The translations under genes and the position numbers were made by a program. Positions 17,397 through 26,497 of a DNA stretch of 64,000 nucleotides are shown here, in pieces. Origin of the DNA: Lachnospiraceae bacterium AC2028 (GTDB taxonomy: Bacteria; Bacillota; Clostridia; Lachnospirales; Lachnospiraceae); the NCBI GenBank assembly GCA_000702685.1, contig JNJD01000006.1, forward strand, positions 186,001 to 250,000. The letters are read 5' to 3'. The first letter of the stretch is position 1, and each line of letters begins with the position of its first letter. The notes under the pieces are model-generated. The model was given only the letters and a program-made list of their open reading frames with translations. It made no database searches and was not told where the DNA came from.

Positions 17397-19213
17397 TTAA
17401 CTGCTTTCTCTGCGGCAGGTTTCTTGATTTCCGTTTTGACCGTCTCGTAAAAGACTACGGTCCTGCCGGGTATTACTTTCTCAAACTGATCCCTGGATGC
17501 ATTCTTGGTATCGGAGGCTACGGACTTTTTATCCGTAAGTGCGGGATCTGTCGAAAGGATCATATTCCAGTCAAAGCCTTTGGGAGGTCTGGGAAGTGCA
17601 AGCTTGGTGCTCTCCCAGTTCATATTAACGGCGGCGTACAAAAGCCTTCCGTCTTTTTCGCAAAGCATTATCCCGAAGGATCTTGAATAGTATTCGGCCG
17701 ATACTCTCCATGCGGTATCGGAGTGATAGCTTATCTCGGGGAATCCGGTTCCCGAAGTGTCCGTCATATAAAGCTCTTTGTCACAGTGCAGTACGCTGTG
17801 ATTCTTGCGGAGATCATGCAGCTGTCTTAAGAAAGATGTAAGACCCGAATTCTTCTCTTCATCCTTCCAGTCAAGCCAGGTCACCTGGGAATCAATGCAG
17901 TATGGATTATTGTTACCCTTCTGGGAATTGCCGAATTCGTCACCCATGAATATGAGCGGGGTTCCGGCGCCGAGCATAAGGAGCGAATACGCATTCCTGA
18001 TCTGCTTTTCCCTGAGGTCCTTCACCTTCTTTTTCCTGGAAGGGCCTTCCTCGCCGCAGTTCCAGCTGAAGTTATAATCGCTTCCGTCGCGGCCGTCCTC
18101 GCCGTTTTCCTCATTATGCTTACGGTCATAGCTGACCATATCCATAAGGGTGAATCCGCGGTAGCTGGAAAAGAAATTGATACGTCCGTATTCCTCGGGA
18201 TTTGAACGGAGCTGGGCAAGCACATCGGAAACCTGTCCGTCATCGCTCTTGAGAAGCTTCCTGAGCGGATACCGGAAATCATCCGAATAGTATCCGATAA
18301 CTCTCCTGTCACCGGGCTTTCTGATATTATCGAAATTGATGCTCTCAATATGATCGGAAAGTATCTTCGTGCCTGCAAGCATCGGATCGGAAGCAACAAG
18401 TCTCATAGGGATATTCATACCCATGAGATGGAATGCATCGACGTGGAAATTGACCACCCAGTAACGAAGGATCTCAAGTATCTCGGCTTCGGGGAAATCT
18501 TCCGCAAAATAAAACTGCATGCAGATCTCCATATTCCTCTTATGAAGTGCTTTTACAAGATCCTTGAATTCACGAACGGGATCCCCCGTATATGCATACG
18601 CCGCTTTGGGAGCGTAATAAAATCCCGGTTTGTAACCCCAGTAATTAAGCCTCTTTGTTTCTTCATCCCAGTCTTCGAAATCATAAGCCGGCTGAAGTTC
18701 AACGGTAGTAATACCTATGCTCTGAAGATGATCGAGCTTTTCGGCCATCCCGGAGAAGGTACCCTTGCCTTTTACTCCCGAGCTCTTTGACCTGGTAAAT
18801 CCTCTTACGTGAAGAAGATACCAGAAGCTGTCTTCATACTTAAGAGCGGGAAAACTGTCATCTTCCCAGTCATAATCCTCATCATAGATAAGTGCTTTCA
18901 AAGGCTCCTTAAGTTCTTCACCGTAATGGTCGCCCGAAAGAAGTCTGAGAGCTCTTTTATCGGATATGAGCTTTTTGCCGATGTAGTACAGATACGAAGT
19001 CTTGCCGGGATCAATGTCCGGAACGGTCTTACAATAGAGATTTCCAATGCGGTCAGAGCTTTCAAAAGCAATCTTTCGAAGCTCTTCTCCGGACTTAAGA
19101 TCATAGAGGATGATACCGCAATCCGAAGAGCTTGTTTCAAGGCAGAAACGCACTCCGGCGGCGGTCACCTGGGTGATCAGCGGAAATATATAATTAGACC
19201 TGTTCCTGTTCAT
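17393..19213 (-). CDS. Glycogen-debranching-like GH13 protein lacking catalytic residues
   Basis: A 606-residue isoamylase/GlgX/pullulanase-type GH13 homologue that appears catalytically dead. The fold is recognisable from GITTVELQPAYDF, LNYWGYKPGFYYAP, GFTLMDMVSYDRKHNEENGE, NFSWNCGEEGP and TPLIFMGDEFGNSQ. The four GH13 active-site regions are degenerate: region I reads MEICMQFYFAE instead of DVVxNH; region II reads VDAFHLMG, replacing the GFRFD Arg by His and the nucleophile Asp by Met; region III (KILSDHIE) lacks the Glu in place; region IV reads NFFSSYRG instead of xxHDG. The start is the ATG at 19213 with TGGAGT before it, since the ATG at 19237 lies at the predicted transcription start. 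Possible role: glycan binding or regulation of glycogen metabolism (inference). Confidence 0.88.
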   Translation of the reverse strand: MNRNRSNYIFPLITQVTAAGVRFCLETSSSDCGIILYDLKSGEELRKIAFESSDRIGNLYCKTVPDIDPGKTSYLYYIGKKLISDKRALRLLSGDHYGEELKEPLKALIYDEDYDWEDDSFPALKYEDSFWYLLHVRGFTRSKSSGVKGKGTFSGMAEKLDHLQSIGITTVELQPAYDFEDWDEETKRLNYWGYKPGFYYAPKAAYAYTGDPVREFKDLVKALHKRNMEICMQFYFAEDFPEAEILEILRYWVVNFHVDAFHLMGMNIPMRLVASDPMLAGTKILSDHIESINFDNIRKPGDRRVIGYYSDDFRYPLRKLLKSDDGQVSDVLAQLRSNPEEYGRINFFSSYRGFTLMDMVSYDRKHNEENGEDGRDGSDYNFSWNCGEEGPSRKKKVKDLREKQIRNAYSLLMLGAGTPLIFMGDEFGNSQKGNNNPYCIDSQVTWLDWKDEEKNSGLTSFLRQLHDLRKNHSVLHCDKELYMTDTSGTGFPEISYHSDTAWRVSAEYYSRSFGIMLCEKDGRLLYAAVNMNWESTKLALPRPPKGFDWNMILSTDPALTDKKSVASDTKNASRDQFEKVIPGRTVVFYETVKTEIKKPAAEKAVK

Positions 19214-19239
19214 TCGCAAACTACTCCATAATCCCATAA

Positions 19240-19268
19240 ATTATATCGCAAATTCGCACTATTAACAA
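19240..19268 (-). promoter_or_regulatory. Promoter of the GH13-like gene operon
   Basis: Minus strand TTGTTA -35 (19263-19268), 17-bp spacer, perfect TATAAT -10 (19240-19245). It implies a start point near 19233, so translation begins at 19213. Confidence 0.65.
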
Positions 19269-19312
19269 GAAAAAACGGCAATTTTCAGACAATAAAATAC
19301 CCCCGAAATCCC

Positions 19313-19347
19313 GCGAAATATTTCCGGTAAAAAGAATAATATTTCGC
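19313..19347. repeat. Inverted repeat downstream of the FecR gene
   Basis: Perfect 10-bp arms GCGAAATATT and AATATTTCGC with a 15-nt loop, flanked by CCCCCG and CCGGGG that could extend the stem. It lies 53 bp past the FecR stop and may act as a weak terminator, although no T run follows closely. Confidence 0.5.
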
Positions 19348-19399
19348 AGGACCGGGGATCAAAAACCAAATAATCGGATTACAAAGCAAGATCGGCAAT

Positions 19400-20797
19400 T
19401 TAAGTCCTTACAAACCTGATACCATAGAAATCTAATCCGTCAGCATCTACATCAACATCAAACCGCGATCTTTCCAGACCGATAATGGTCTGAGCGGGAG
19501 CAATCCTGGCATGATACTGATTCAGAACATCCGTTGTATACCACTCTACCTGTATGTCATGGTATCCTCCGCCTACCAGTGTTTCAACCAGACCGGTACC
19601 ATCACTGTAAAACTCAAAATACAATATATCTGTATCCTGACCGGGAACAGGCTCATATCTGCCGACGAGATCATATTCGGGTTCTTCGGGAGCTGATGCG
19701 GTTTCCGTACCTTCTTTGCAGAATACGTTTGAAAGCCAGTACAGTCTTCCGTCCTCATAAAACAGTCCGGCATCATGCATATCGTCTTCGCAGTCAATGC
19801 TTACCATTGCGGTAACATCAATATATTTCCAGGTAAAATCAAATTCTTCCACACTGTCTTCGTAAACGTAATAAGCGCTTCCTGTCAGGTCATCGTTAAA
19901 GGTCAGTGTCCTTTCGACAACATTGTTGCTTTCGGATAATTCAGGATCAAGATGCCAGATTCCGACTATTTCGGCAGCAGCGCCCTCAGCAACAACGGTT
20001 TCGGAATCTCCTTCATCACCGGTTATCTGACCATCATAAACCTCTTTCAGATTCAGAAGTATATCCTTATCCCAGCCGGCATCACCGACAACCTCATCAA
20101 GAAGATCATCGTCTCCCGTTATCTCGAACAATGCATCTTCAGGAAGATCATACTCCGTAATATCCTCTACTATAATCTCGGGACCGTCGTCCGTCATGAT
20201 AACGGTAAGCTTCTGACCCGCTTTAACCTTGCGCTGATCATCTTCACCGGAATCGGGATCCTCTACATATACCATTACCTTGCCGCTTGTAAGATAAAGT
20301 ACGGGATAACCGTCCTCGCTCTCCCTTACATAGCCGGAGGTTCCACGGATACCGATGACCATGGTCGAAGTTGCTATCTCGAAAGATTCATCATCATCGA
20401 GATCCCTTGCGATATTAAAGAACAGGTCTCCCTTCTCAAGAGACAGTTCAATGCTTTTTCCGCTCTGATAAAAACCGACGGTACTCTTTTCCATTACTGT
20501 GACCATACGGTCTTCATCGAGAAGAACCCAGGCCTTACTCTCCTTGCCGGTCTTAAGCTCGCTGCCTCCGAATATCCTCTGGTCCTTTTTAAGCTCAATA
20601 TTTCTTCCGGATTCGGCTGAGATCGTAACATCGCCTTCATAATCGGAGAGTCTGATAGTTGAAGCCTTCATCACAATGGAATATATAAGGAAAAATATAC
20701 CCGTCAGTAAAAGAAGCCATATGATAACCACAACAATGATTATGGATGTCTTTGAAAACTTCTTACCGCCGAGTTCCTCGGTTTTTGAATCACTCAT
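19400..20797 (-). CDS. FecR-domain membrane protein
   Basis: A 465-residue single-pass protein with a FecR-type domain but no sigma factor or receptor gene nearby, so it is not a classical Fec regulator. A hydrophobic segment covers about residues 18-43 (IIIVVVIIWLLLLTGIFFL). The FecR part (about 48-200) shows KDQRIFGGSELKTGKESKAWVLL, LEKGDLFFNIA and MVIGIRGTSGYV, the last being the family hallmark. The remainder is acidic and extracellular, with a C-terminal half containing two lipocalin-like stretches (VGIWHLDPE and VGRYEPVPGQD), possibly a repeated beta domain. It has a good ribosome binding site (AAGGGGG) and a divergent promoter region shared with the helicase. Confidence 0.82.
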   Translation of the reverse strand: MSDSKTEELGGKKFSKTSIIIVVVIIWLLLLTGIFFLIYSIVMKASTIRLSDYEGDVTISAESGRNIELKKDQRIFGGSELKTGKESKAWVLLDEDRMVTVMEKSTVGFYQSGKSIELSLEKGDLFFNIARDLDDDESFEIATSTMVIGIRGTSGYVRESEDGYPVLYLTSGKVMVYVEDPDSGEDDQRKVKAGQKLTVIMTDDGPEIIVEDITEYDLPEDALFEITGDDDLLDEVVGDAGWDKDILLNLKEVYDGQITGDEGDSETVVAEGAAAEIVGIWHLDPELSESNNVVERTLTFNDDLTGSAYYVYEDSVEEFDFTWKYIDVTAMVSIDCEDDMHDAGLFYEDGRLYWLSNVFCKEGTETASAPEEPEYDLVGRYEPVPGQDTDILYFEFYSDGTGLVETLVGGGYHDIQVEWYTTDVLNQYHARIAPAQTIIGLERSRFDVDVDADGLDFYGIRFVRT

Positions 20798-20830
20798 AAA
20801 TGTCCCCCTTACAAAACTGTCGACCTCTTG

Positions 20831-20859
20831 ATTATAAACCCTTTGTATTTTTATAGAAA
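20831..20859 (-). promoter_or_regulatory. Probable promoter of the FecR gene
   Basis: Minus strand perfect TATAAT -10 (20831-20836) with a poor TTTCTA -35 (20854-20859) at 17 bp. It overlaps the likely divergent promoter of the helicase (TTGATT 20828-20833, 18 bp, TATAGA 20852-20857 on the plus strand). Confidence 0.45.
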
Positions 20860-20881
20860 TATGATATCATATGACCACTTT

Positions 20882-20917
20882 AAAGCCCCCGGAGAAGGCT
20901 TCTTTTCCGGAGGCTTT
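20882..20917 (+). promoter_or_regulatory. Terminator-like hairpin that buries the helicase ribosome binding site
   Basis: 12-bp stem with one mismatch (20882-20893 AAAGCCCCCGGA with 20906-20917 TCCGGAGGCTTT), loop with its own GAAG/CTTC pairing, then a run of T ending at the ATG (20920). The 3' arm contains CCGGAGG, the only plausible Shine-Dalgarno sequence, 6 bases before the start. Confidence 0.75.
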
Positions 20918-20919
20918 TT

Positions 20920-22764
20920 ATGTTCGATAAAACAGGTCTGAACGACCAGCAATACGCTGCCGTAACTTATGATCACGGCAATCTCCTTCTTGCTGCCGGT
21001 CCGGGTTCGGGCAAGACGCATACTATGACTGCCAGAATTCTGTATCTGATCGAAGAAATGCAGACAGATCCTTCTTCGATACTTGTCATCACATTCACAA
21101 AGGATGCTGCTCTTTCCATGCAAAAACGGTTCGGCCGCATGTCCGACCGGTTCTATCCCGTCAATTTCGGTACATTTCATTCAGTCTTTTATCACATGAT
21201 AAGTGAATATAAAAGGAACGATCCGCCCAAGCTTATCTTCGATAAGAACAAGATTCAAATGGCCTCGGGAGTGATAAGGAAATTCATGGGCAGATCATAT
21301 GAAGCGGATCAAAAAGGATCGGTCCGCAGTCTGCTGTCGGCAATTACATATTACAAAAACACCCTTAACAGTGATGATTCATCACTACTGCTTCCCGAAG
21401 AATGCAGATCGGGTTTTCCCGATATGTTCGCATATTACGAAGCGATCAGAAAGAAAACGGGACAGATGGATTTCGATGATATGGTGTATGACTGCAGAGA
21501 ACTTCTGATGAAAGACAAAGCTTTTATAAGAAAGTGGAAAAACAGGTTCAAAAGCATTCTTATAGATGAATTTCAGGACATCAATCCCATACAATACGAA
21601 ACAATAAAACTCCTTGCCGGATCAAAAACTGCTGTATTTGCCGTGGGTGATGACGACCAGTCAATATACGGTTTCAGAGGAGCACAGCCGGGTATTCTTA
21701 AGAAATATACGGAAGAAATGAACGCGAAGCTCCTTCATCTTGATACCAATTACAGGAGTACGGACCAGATCGTCAGATCTTCGCTCGCTGTCATCGAAGA
21801 AAGTAAGGACCGCATACATAAAAATCTCATCTCGTCAAAAAAAGAAAACGGATCAGTGACAGTCTGCGGATTTGATGATCGCACTTCGGAATATGAGCAT
21901 ATGGTTCAGGTCATAGAAGATAAATCAGTTTCGACTGCCGTGCTGTTCCGTACAAACCTCGAGATGCAGGGCTTTGCTTCATACCTTACCACACGTGGGA
22001 TTCCATACCTAATCAGGGAGAAAACGGACAGCTGCTTCGAACATTTTATAATGAGGGATATCATTTCATATATGAAACTTGCGTCGGGGTCGGCGGATGA
22101 AAACGATCTCAAAACTGTCATCAACAGACCTCAGCGTTATATAAACGAAGAATGCATTATAGGCAGCGAAGGCAGTATTGATACTGTGATAGATAAAATA
22201 AAGACTAATCCCGGTATTAAAAACGTCGCTGCAAAACATCAAAAACTGTGTGAGCTTAAAAAAGATCTTAAGTTCATGGCCGGCCTGACACCTTCTTATG
22301 CTCTTACATATCTGTACAAAAAAATGGGATACGAAAAATACATTAGATCACTTGCATCCGGTGATGATAAAAAACTTTCGGAATACATAAGCGTAATGGA
22401 TAAAGCACTTGAGATCTCATCAATGGCCGATGATGCAGAAAGTTTTTTTGAACTGAAGAACAGATATGAAGATGATCTGAAGAAAGCAGGAAAAAAAGAA
22501 AGGACCGGCGGAGCCGTAAATCTGATGACGGTTCACGCATCCAAAGGTCTCGAATTCGGCAGGGTGATAATTCCGGATTGTAACGAAGGGAACTTCCCTC
22601 ACGGCAGAATGCCGGATGAAAATACAGTCAATGAAGAACGGCGTATATTCTATGTGGCAATGACAAGAGCGATATCCGATCTGGAAATCTGTTACATCAA
22701 ACAGACCGGAAATTCGAAATATGTACCAAGCAGATTTTTAAATCCGTTGATTAATTTTAGTTAA
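20920..22764 (+). CDS. UvrD/PcrA-like superfamily 1 DNA helicase
   Basis: ATP-dependent 3'-5' DNA helicase of the UvrD/Rep type, 614 residues, shorter than PcrA (about 740). Motifs in order: Q motif LNDQQYAAV (7-15), Walker A AAGPGSGKTHTM (25-36), motif Ia ITFTKDAA, motif II IDEFQDINPIQ, motif III GDDDQSIYGFRGA, motif IV NYRSTDQIV, motif V VNLMTVHASKGLEF and motif VI YVAMTRA. It lacks the long C-terminal extension of PcrA. The ATG at 20920 must be right, because the Q motif begins at residue 7. Its leader contains a terminator-like hairpin that includes the ribosome binding site. Probable role: DNA repair or replication restart; it may supplement rather than replace a full-length PcrA. Confidence 0.93.
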   Translation: MFDKTGLNDQQYAAVTYDHGNLLLAAGPGSGKTHTMTARILYLIEEMQTDPSSILVITFTKDAALSMQKRFGRMSDRFYPVNFGTFHSVFYHMISEYKRNDPPKLIFDKNKIQMASGVIRKFMGRSYEADQKGSVRSLLSAITYYKNTLNSDDSSLLLPEECRSGFPDMFAYYEAIRKKTGQMDFDDMVYDCRELLMKDKAFIRKWKNRFKSILIDEFQDINPIQYETIKLLAGSKTAVFAVGDDDQSIYGFRGAQPGILKKYTEEMNAKLLHLDTNYRSTDQIVRSSLAVIEESKDRIHKNLISSKKENGSVTVCGFDDRTSEYEHMVQVIEDKSVSTAVLFRTNLEMQGFASYLTTRGIPYLIREKTDSCFEHFIMRDIISYMKLASGSADENDLKTVINRPQRYINEECIIGSEGSIDTVIDKIKTNPGIKNVAAKHQKLCELKKDLKFMAGLTPSYALTYLYKKMGYEKYIRSLASGDDKKLSEYISVMDKALEISSMADDAESFFELKNRYEDDLKKAGKKERTGGAVNLMTVHASKGLEFGRVIIPDCNEGNFPHGRMPDENTVNEERRIFYVAMTRAISDLEICYIKQTGNSKYVPSRFLNPLINFS

Positions 22765-22837
22765 ATTTACGTTTTTCAATAACTTTAATAGATAGTAAAA
22801 TATATATGTTAACGATTCAGACAAGGAGCGTAACATT

Positions 22838-24958
22838 ATGAGTTTTTTCATTAAATATGTAAAAAGAGCGGCAGTCGTAATGCTCGCCCTGATAACGGTC
22901 ATATTATCCGTATCTCCCTATACAGGAACCGGATATGTAAATGCTGCGGGCACTCCCGAAGCTAAAAATGTATCCACCAACCTCTGGGGAAGCGGCGGAC
23001 AGATCTCTTTCGATCTTTCCGGATGCGACGGATACATGACAATTACAGTAGTCGTGGAATTCAATGCCAACGTAAATTCCCCTTCGGGCTGGGGGTTTGA
23101 TACCTATACGGCAAACGGCCAGCAGGTCACAGCTACCGTCAAGGCTGACGGAGCCAATTCATGGGGATTCAATTCCAATGTCGGCATCCAGGTATCGGGA
23201 TCAGGCATCAACAGCGCCAAAGTCGTAAGCGTATCCGGCTCGGGTACCTACAGCGGCAATTCCAACAATAACAACAATAATAATTCGAATAACCAGAACA
23301 ACAACCAGAACAATCAGAATAACGATCAGAACAATGCCTCCAAGCCGGAGTTCTCATCTCCCGCCGTATCCACATACGGAACCGCAGGTGATGACTGGCT
23401 TACAACAAGCGGTGCCAAGATCGTCGATATGAACGGCAACGAAGTATGGCTTACCGGTTGCAACTGGTTCGGTTACAATACCGGAACCAACCTTTTCGAC
23501 GGACTCTGGAACGCCGAGCTTGAAAGCTCTGTCAAAGCAATTGCCGATCACGGATTCAATCTGCTTCGTGTACCCATGTCAGCCGAGCTTCTGCTTGAAT
23601 GGAAGAAAGGCAGCTATCCCACCGCAAATTACAATCACGCATATAACGGCAATCTTAATTCACTCAATTCACTTGAGATCTTCGACTATGTCCTTACCCT
23701 CTGTGAGCAGAACGGCATCAAGGTTATGGTCGATATCCACTCAGCCAACACGGATGCATCGGGGCATAATCATCCTGTATGGTATACCGATAAGATATCG
23801 GAGGATCAGTATATCGAAGCTCTTAAATGGCTTGCCGAAAGATACAAGAATTACGATACCATAATCGCATATGACCTCAAAAACGAGCCTCATGGAAAAG
23901 CAAGCGAACAGACTCATGCCATCTGGAACAATTCCGATGATAAGAATAACTGGAAAAGAGTTGCCGAGAAAGCAGGAAATGCGATCCTCGACATCAATCC
24001 TCACGCGCTGATCGTCATTGAAGGAATCCAGATCTATCCTACGAATCCTTCATCCAACAATTTCACTTCCACCAACGATGCCGATTACTACAATACCTGG
24101 TGGGGCGGAAACCTCATGGCAGTCAAGGATTATCCCATTGATTTCGGAAGCGAATCAAGAAACAGGCAGATCGTCTACTCTCCTCACGATTACGGTCCGC
24201 TCGTATATGAACAACCCTGGTTCACCGGCGGATTCACATACGAATCACTTTATAAAGATGCATGGCATCCTTACTGGCTCTATATCGAAGAGGACGGCAT
24301 CGCTCCCATACTCATCGGAGAATGGGGCGGATTCATGCAGGGAGACAACCTCAAGTGGATGGAGTATATCAGGGACCTTATCGGAAAAGAAAACCTTCAT
24401 CACACCTTCTGGTGCTTCAACGCAAACTCAGGTGATACGGGCGGTCTTGTTAAAGATGATTTCAAGACCTGGGATGAAGAAAAGTACGCTCTTGTAAAAC
24501 CCGTTCTCTGGGCTGATGATGCCGGCAAATTCATAAGCCTTGACCACGTTGTTGCACTCGGTGCAAACGGAATAAGTCTTTCGGATTATTCGGGAAATGC
24601 TCCCAAGCCTGTAATAAATGACGGCACCGTTACGGAAACCGAAGAACCCGTGATCGAAACAAACGATAACACAGTCGCAGACACTCCTTCGGATGTCGAA
24701 GTGGTCGTTGCCGATACAGCAGTCGATCAGGCAGCCAATGCAAATGACAGCGATCCGATGAATATTACACCCGACAATCCCACTGAGAAAAAGGGAATAA
24801 GCCTCGGTCTTCTGGTAGTACTTCTGGTTGTTGCCGTAGCTCTTCTGGGACTTGTCATTATAATGAATTATCATAATATCAAGAAACTGAGATCATCGGA
24901 TGAATTCGATGAAAAGATCGTGCTTGATGACGATTACGATAACAGCGATAAAAAATAG
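22838..24958 (+). CDS. Surface-anchored GH5 endoglucanase (cellulase)
   Basis: A 706-residue exported glycoside hydrolase. Order of parts: signal peptide (1-37, ending near NAAG), an N-terminal beta-rich domain (about 40-137) that may be a carbohydrate-binding module of a family I cannot name, an Asn/Gln linker (142-167), a GH5 catalytic domain (about 175-560), an acidic Thr/Val-rich spacer, a transmembrane helix (653-677) and a short charged cytoplasmic tail. Catalytic residues are Glu350 in DLKNEPHG (acid/base) and Glu495 in LIGEWGG (nucleophile). The C-terminal helix suggests the enzyme stays on the cell surface. AAGGAG precedes the ATG, and a terminator follows. Most likely cellulose or beta-glucan is the substrate; a mannanase cannot be excluded. 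Confidence 0.92.
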   Translation: MSFFIKYVKRAAVVMLALITVILSVSPYTGTGYVNAAGTPEAKNVSTNLWGSGGQISFDLSGCDGYMTITVVVEFNANVNSPSGWGFDTYTANGQQVTATVKADGANSWGFNSNVGIQVSGSGINSAKVVSVSGSGTYSGNSNNNNNNNSNNQNNNQNNQNNDQNNASKPEFSSPAVSTYGTAGDDWLTTSGAKIVDMNGNEVWLTGCNWFGYNTGTNLFDGLWNAELESSVKAIADHGFNLLRVPMSAELLLEWKKGSYPTANYNHAYNGNLNSLNSLEIFDYVLTLCEQNGIKVMVDIHSANTDASGHNHPVWYTDKISEDQYIEALKWLAERYKNYDTIIAYDLKNEPHGKASEQTHAIWNNSDDKNNWKRVAEKAGNAILDINPHALIVIEGIQIYPTNPSSNNFTSTNDADYYNTWWGGNLMAVKDYPIDFGSESRNRQIVYSPHDYGPLVYEQPWFTGGFTYESLYKDAWHPYWLYIEEDGIAPILIGEWGGFMQGDNLKWMEYIRDLIGKENLHHTFWCFNANSGDTGGLVKDDFKTWDEEKYALVKPVLWADDAGKFISLDHVVALGANGISLSDYSGNAPKPVINDGTVTETEEPVIETNDNTVADTPSDVEVVVADTAVDQAANANDSDPMNITPDNPTEKKGISLGLLVVLLVVAVALLGLVIIMNYHNIKKLRSSDEFDEKIVLDDDYDNSDKK
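23262..23340 (+). repeat. Low-complexity Asn/Gln linker repeat in the GH5 gene
   Basis: Run of AAC, AAT and CAG codons encoding an Asn/Gln/Ser linker of about 26 residues between the N-terminal domain and the catalytic domain. Length variation by slippage is likely in relatives. Confidence 0.85.
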
Positions 24959-24977
24959 TTATTCGCAGCAATATAAA

Positions 24978-25009
24978 AGAGAAGGCAGGGTGCCTTCTCT
25001 TTTTTTTTA
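24978..25009 (+). terminator. Bidirectional terminator between the cellulase and gltX
   Basis: Perfect 10-bp stem AGAGAAGGCA / TGCCTTCTCT with a GGG loop and a run of T from 25001 on the plus strand; on the minus strand the stem is followed by TTTATATT, so it can also end gltX. Confidence 0.92.
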
Positions 25010-25023
25010 TGATCATATTCAGC

Positions 25024-26478
25024 TTATGATAACTTTTCAATCGCAGCCTGGATTCTCTTAACGGACTCTTCTTTTCCGAGAAGTTCAAGGATCTCGGTCG
25101 CGCCTGCGGGAGTCATCACTTTTCCTGAAAGAGCTATTCTTACAGGCCACATAACATAACCATTCTTATAACCCTTTTCCTCGGCATATTTAAGAAGTGC
25201 CGCATAAAGTGCATCGTTGGAATAATCATCCTGAGCTTCAAGGATCGGGAGTACGTCGTTAAGGACTGCAAGCGAACCGGCCTCATCGATCTTATTCTTT
25301 TTATTCGTATAAAGCTCGTTCGAATATTCGGGAACAGCTTTGAGGAAATCAACCTGCTCGGCGATATCGGGGAATACTTCGATCCTGGTCTTAACCTTGG
25401 AAGCAACCTTTTTGATATCCATTCCCTGGGGAAGTGCGGCCTCGAGATAAGGCTTAGCCATCTCGAAGAACTTCTCATCGTCCATAGCCTTAAGGTATTC
25501 ACCGTTCATCCATCTGAGCTTCTGGATATCGAAAACTGCGGGCGACTTGCTTATCCTGTGATAATCAAATTCTTTGATAAGCTCATCGAGTGAGAATATC
25601 TCTCTGTTATCTTCGGGTGACCATCCGAGAAGTGCGATGTAGTTAACGATCGCTTCGGAGATGAATCCCTGCTCAAGAAGATCTTCAAACGAAGAATGTC
25701 CGCTTCTCTTGGAAAGCTTCTTATGGTTCTCATCGGTGATGAGAGGAAGATGGATGTACACGGGGCTCTTCCATCCGAACGCATCATAAAGCCTCTGATA
25801 CTTGGGTGATGAAGAGATATACTCATTGCCTCTGACAACATGAGTGATGTTCATTGTATGATCATCAACAACATTTGCGAAATTATAGGTGGGAAATCCG
25901 TCGGACTTGATGAGGATCATATCATCAAGCTCGGAATTATCAACGGTGATATCTCCGTAAAGTTCATCGCTGAAAGTGGTGGTTCCCTCATTGGGGATGT
26001 TCTGCCTGATGACAAAAGGCTTGCCCTCTGCGAGGTTCTTTTCAACTTCTTCCTTGGAAAGTCCGAGGCAATGCTTGTCATATACAGTGATTGTCTTGCC
26101 GTCCTCGGATACTGCGGTCTTAAGCGAATCGAGTCTTTCCTTATCGCAGAAGCAGTAATATGCCTCTCCTTTTTCGATAAGCTCCTTGGCATACTTCATA
26201 TAAATGCCGGTCTTAACTCTCTCGGACTGAACATAGGGTCCTACGCCGCCGTCCTTATCGGGACCTTCGTCGTGATAAAGTCCGGTCTTTTCAAGAGTTC
26301 TGTTAATGATATCGATAGCACCTTCGACAAATCTCTCCTGATCGGTATCTTCGATCCTGAGCATGAAGTCTCCGCCCGCATGCTTTGCAACAAGGAACTC
26401 GTAAAGAGCTGTCCTTAAGTTTCCGACATGCATCTTTCCCGTAGGTGAAGGTGCGTATCTTGTTCTGATCTTTTCCAT
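25024..26478 (-). CDS. gltX: Glutamyl-tRNA synthetase
   Basis: Class I synthetase charging tRNA-Glu (and in many Firmicutes also tRNA-Gln), cytoplasmic. The 484-residue protein begins [20 protein letters not shown], the HIGH-type signature, and contains KKLSKRSG, the KMSKS equivalent, about residue 245. The C-terminal helical anticodon-binding region ends [18 protein letters not shown]. It is the last gene of the proB, cyclo-ligase, proA, gltX run, 19 bp after proA, linking the glutamate-using steps of proline synthesis and charging. No GatCAB genes are seen in the window, so the discriminating nature is open. Confidence 0.97.
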   Translation of the reverse strand: MEKIRTRYAPSPTGKMHVGNLRTALYEFLVAKHAGGDFMLRIEDTDQERFVEGAIDIINRTLEKTGLYHDEGPDKDGGVGPYVQSERVKTGIYMKYAKELIEKGEAYYCFCDKERLDSLKTAVSEDGKTITVYDKHCLGLSKEEVEKNLAEGKPFVIRQNIPNEGTTTFSDELYGDITVDNSELDDMILIKSDGFPTYNFANVVDDHTMNITHVVRGNEYISSSPKYQRLYDAFGWKSPVYIHLPLITDENHKKLSKRSGHSSFEDLLEQGFISEAIVNYIALLGWSPEDNREIFSLDELIKEFDYHRISKSPAVFDIQKLRWMNGEYLKAMDDEKFFEMAKPYLEAALPQGMDIKKVASKVKTRIEVFPDIAEQVDFLKAVPEYSNELYTNKKNKIDEAGSLAVLNDVLPILEAQDDYSNDALYAALLKYAEEKGYKNGYVMWPVRIALSGKVMTPAGATEILELLGKEESVKRIQAAIEKLS

Positions 26479-26497
26479 ATCTTTAAATCCTTTCGAT

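Noticed and set aside
23262-23340. Possible CRISPR-like or satellite array
   Set aside because: It is a coding Asn/Gln linker in the GH5 gene; no regular spacer pattern exists.
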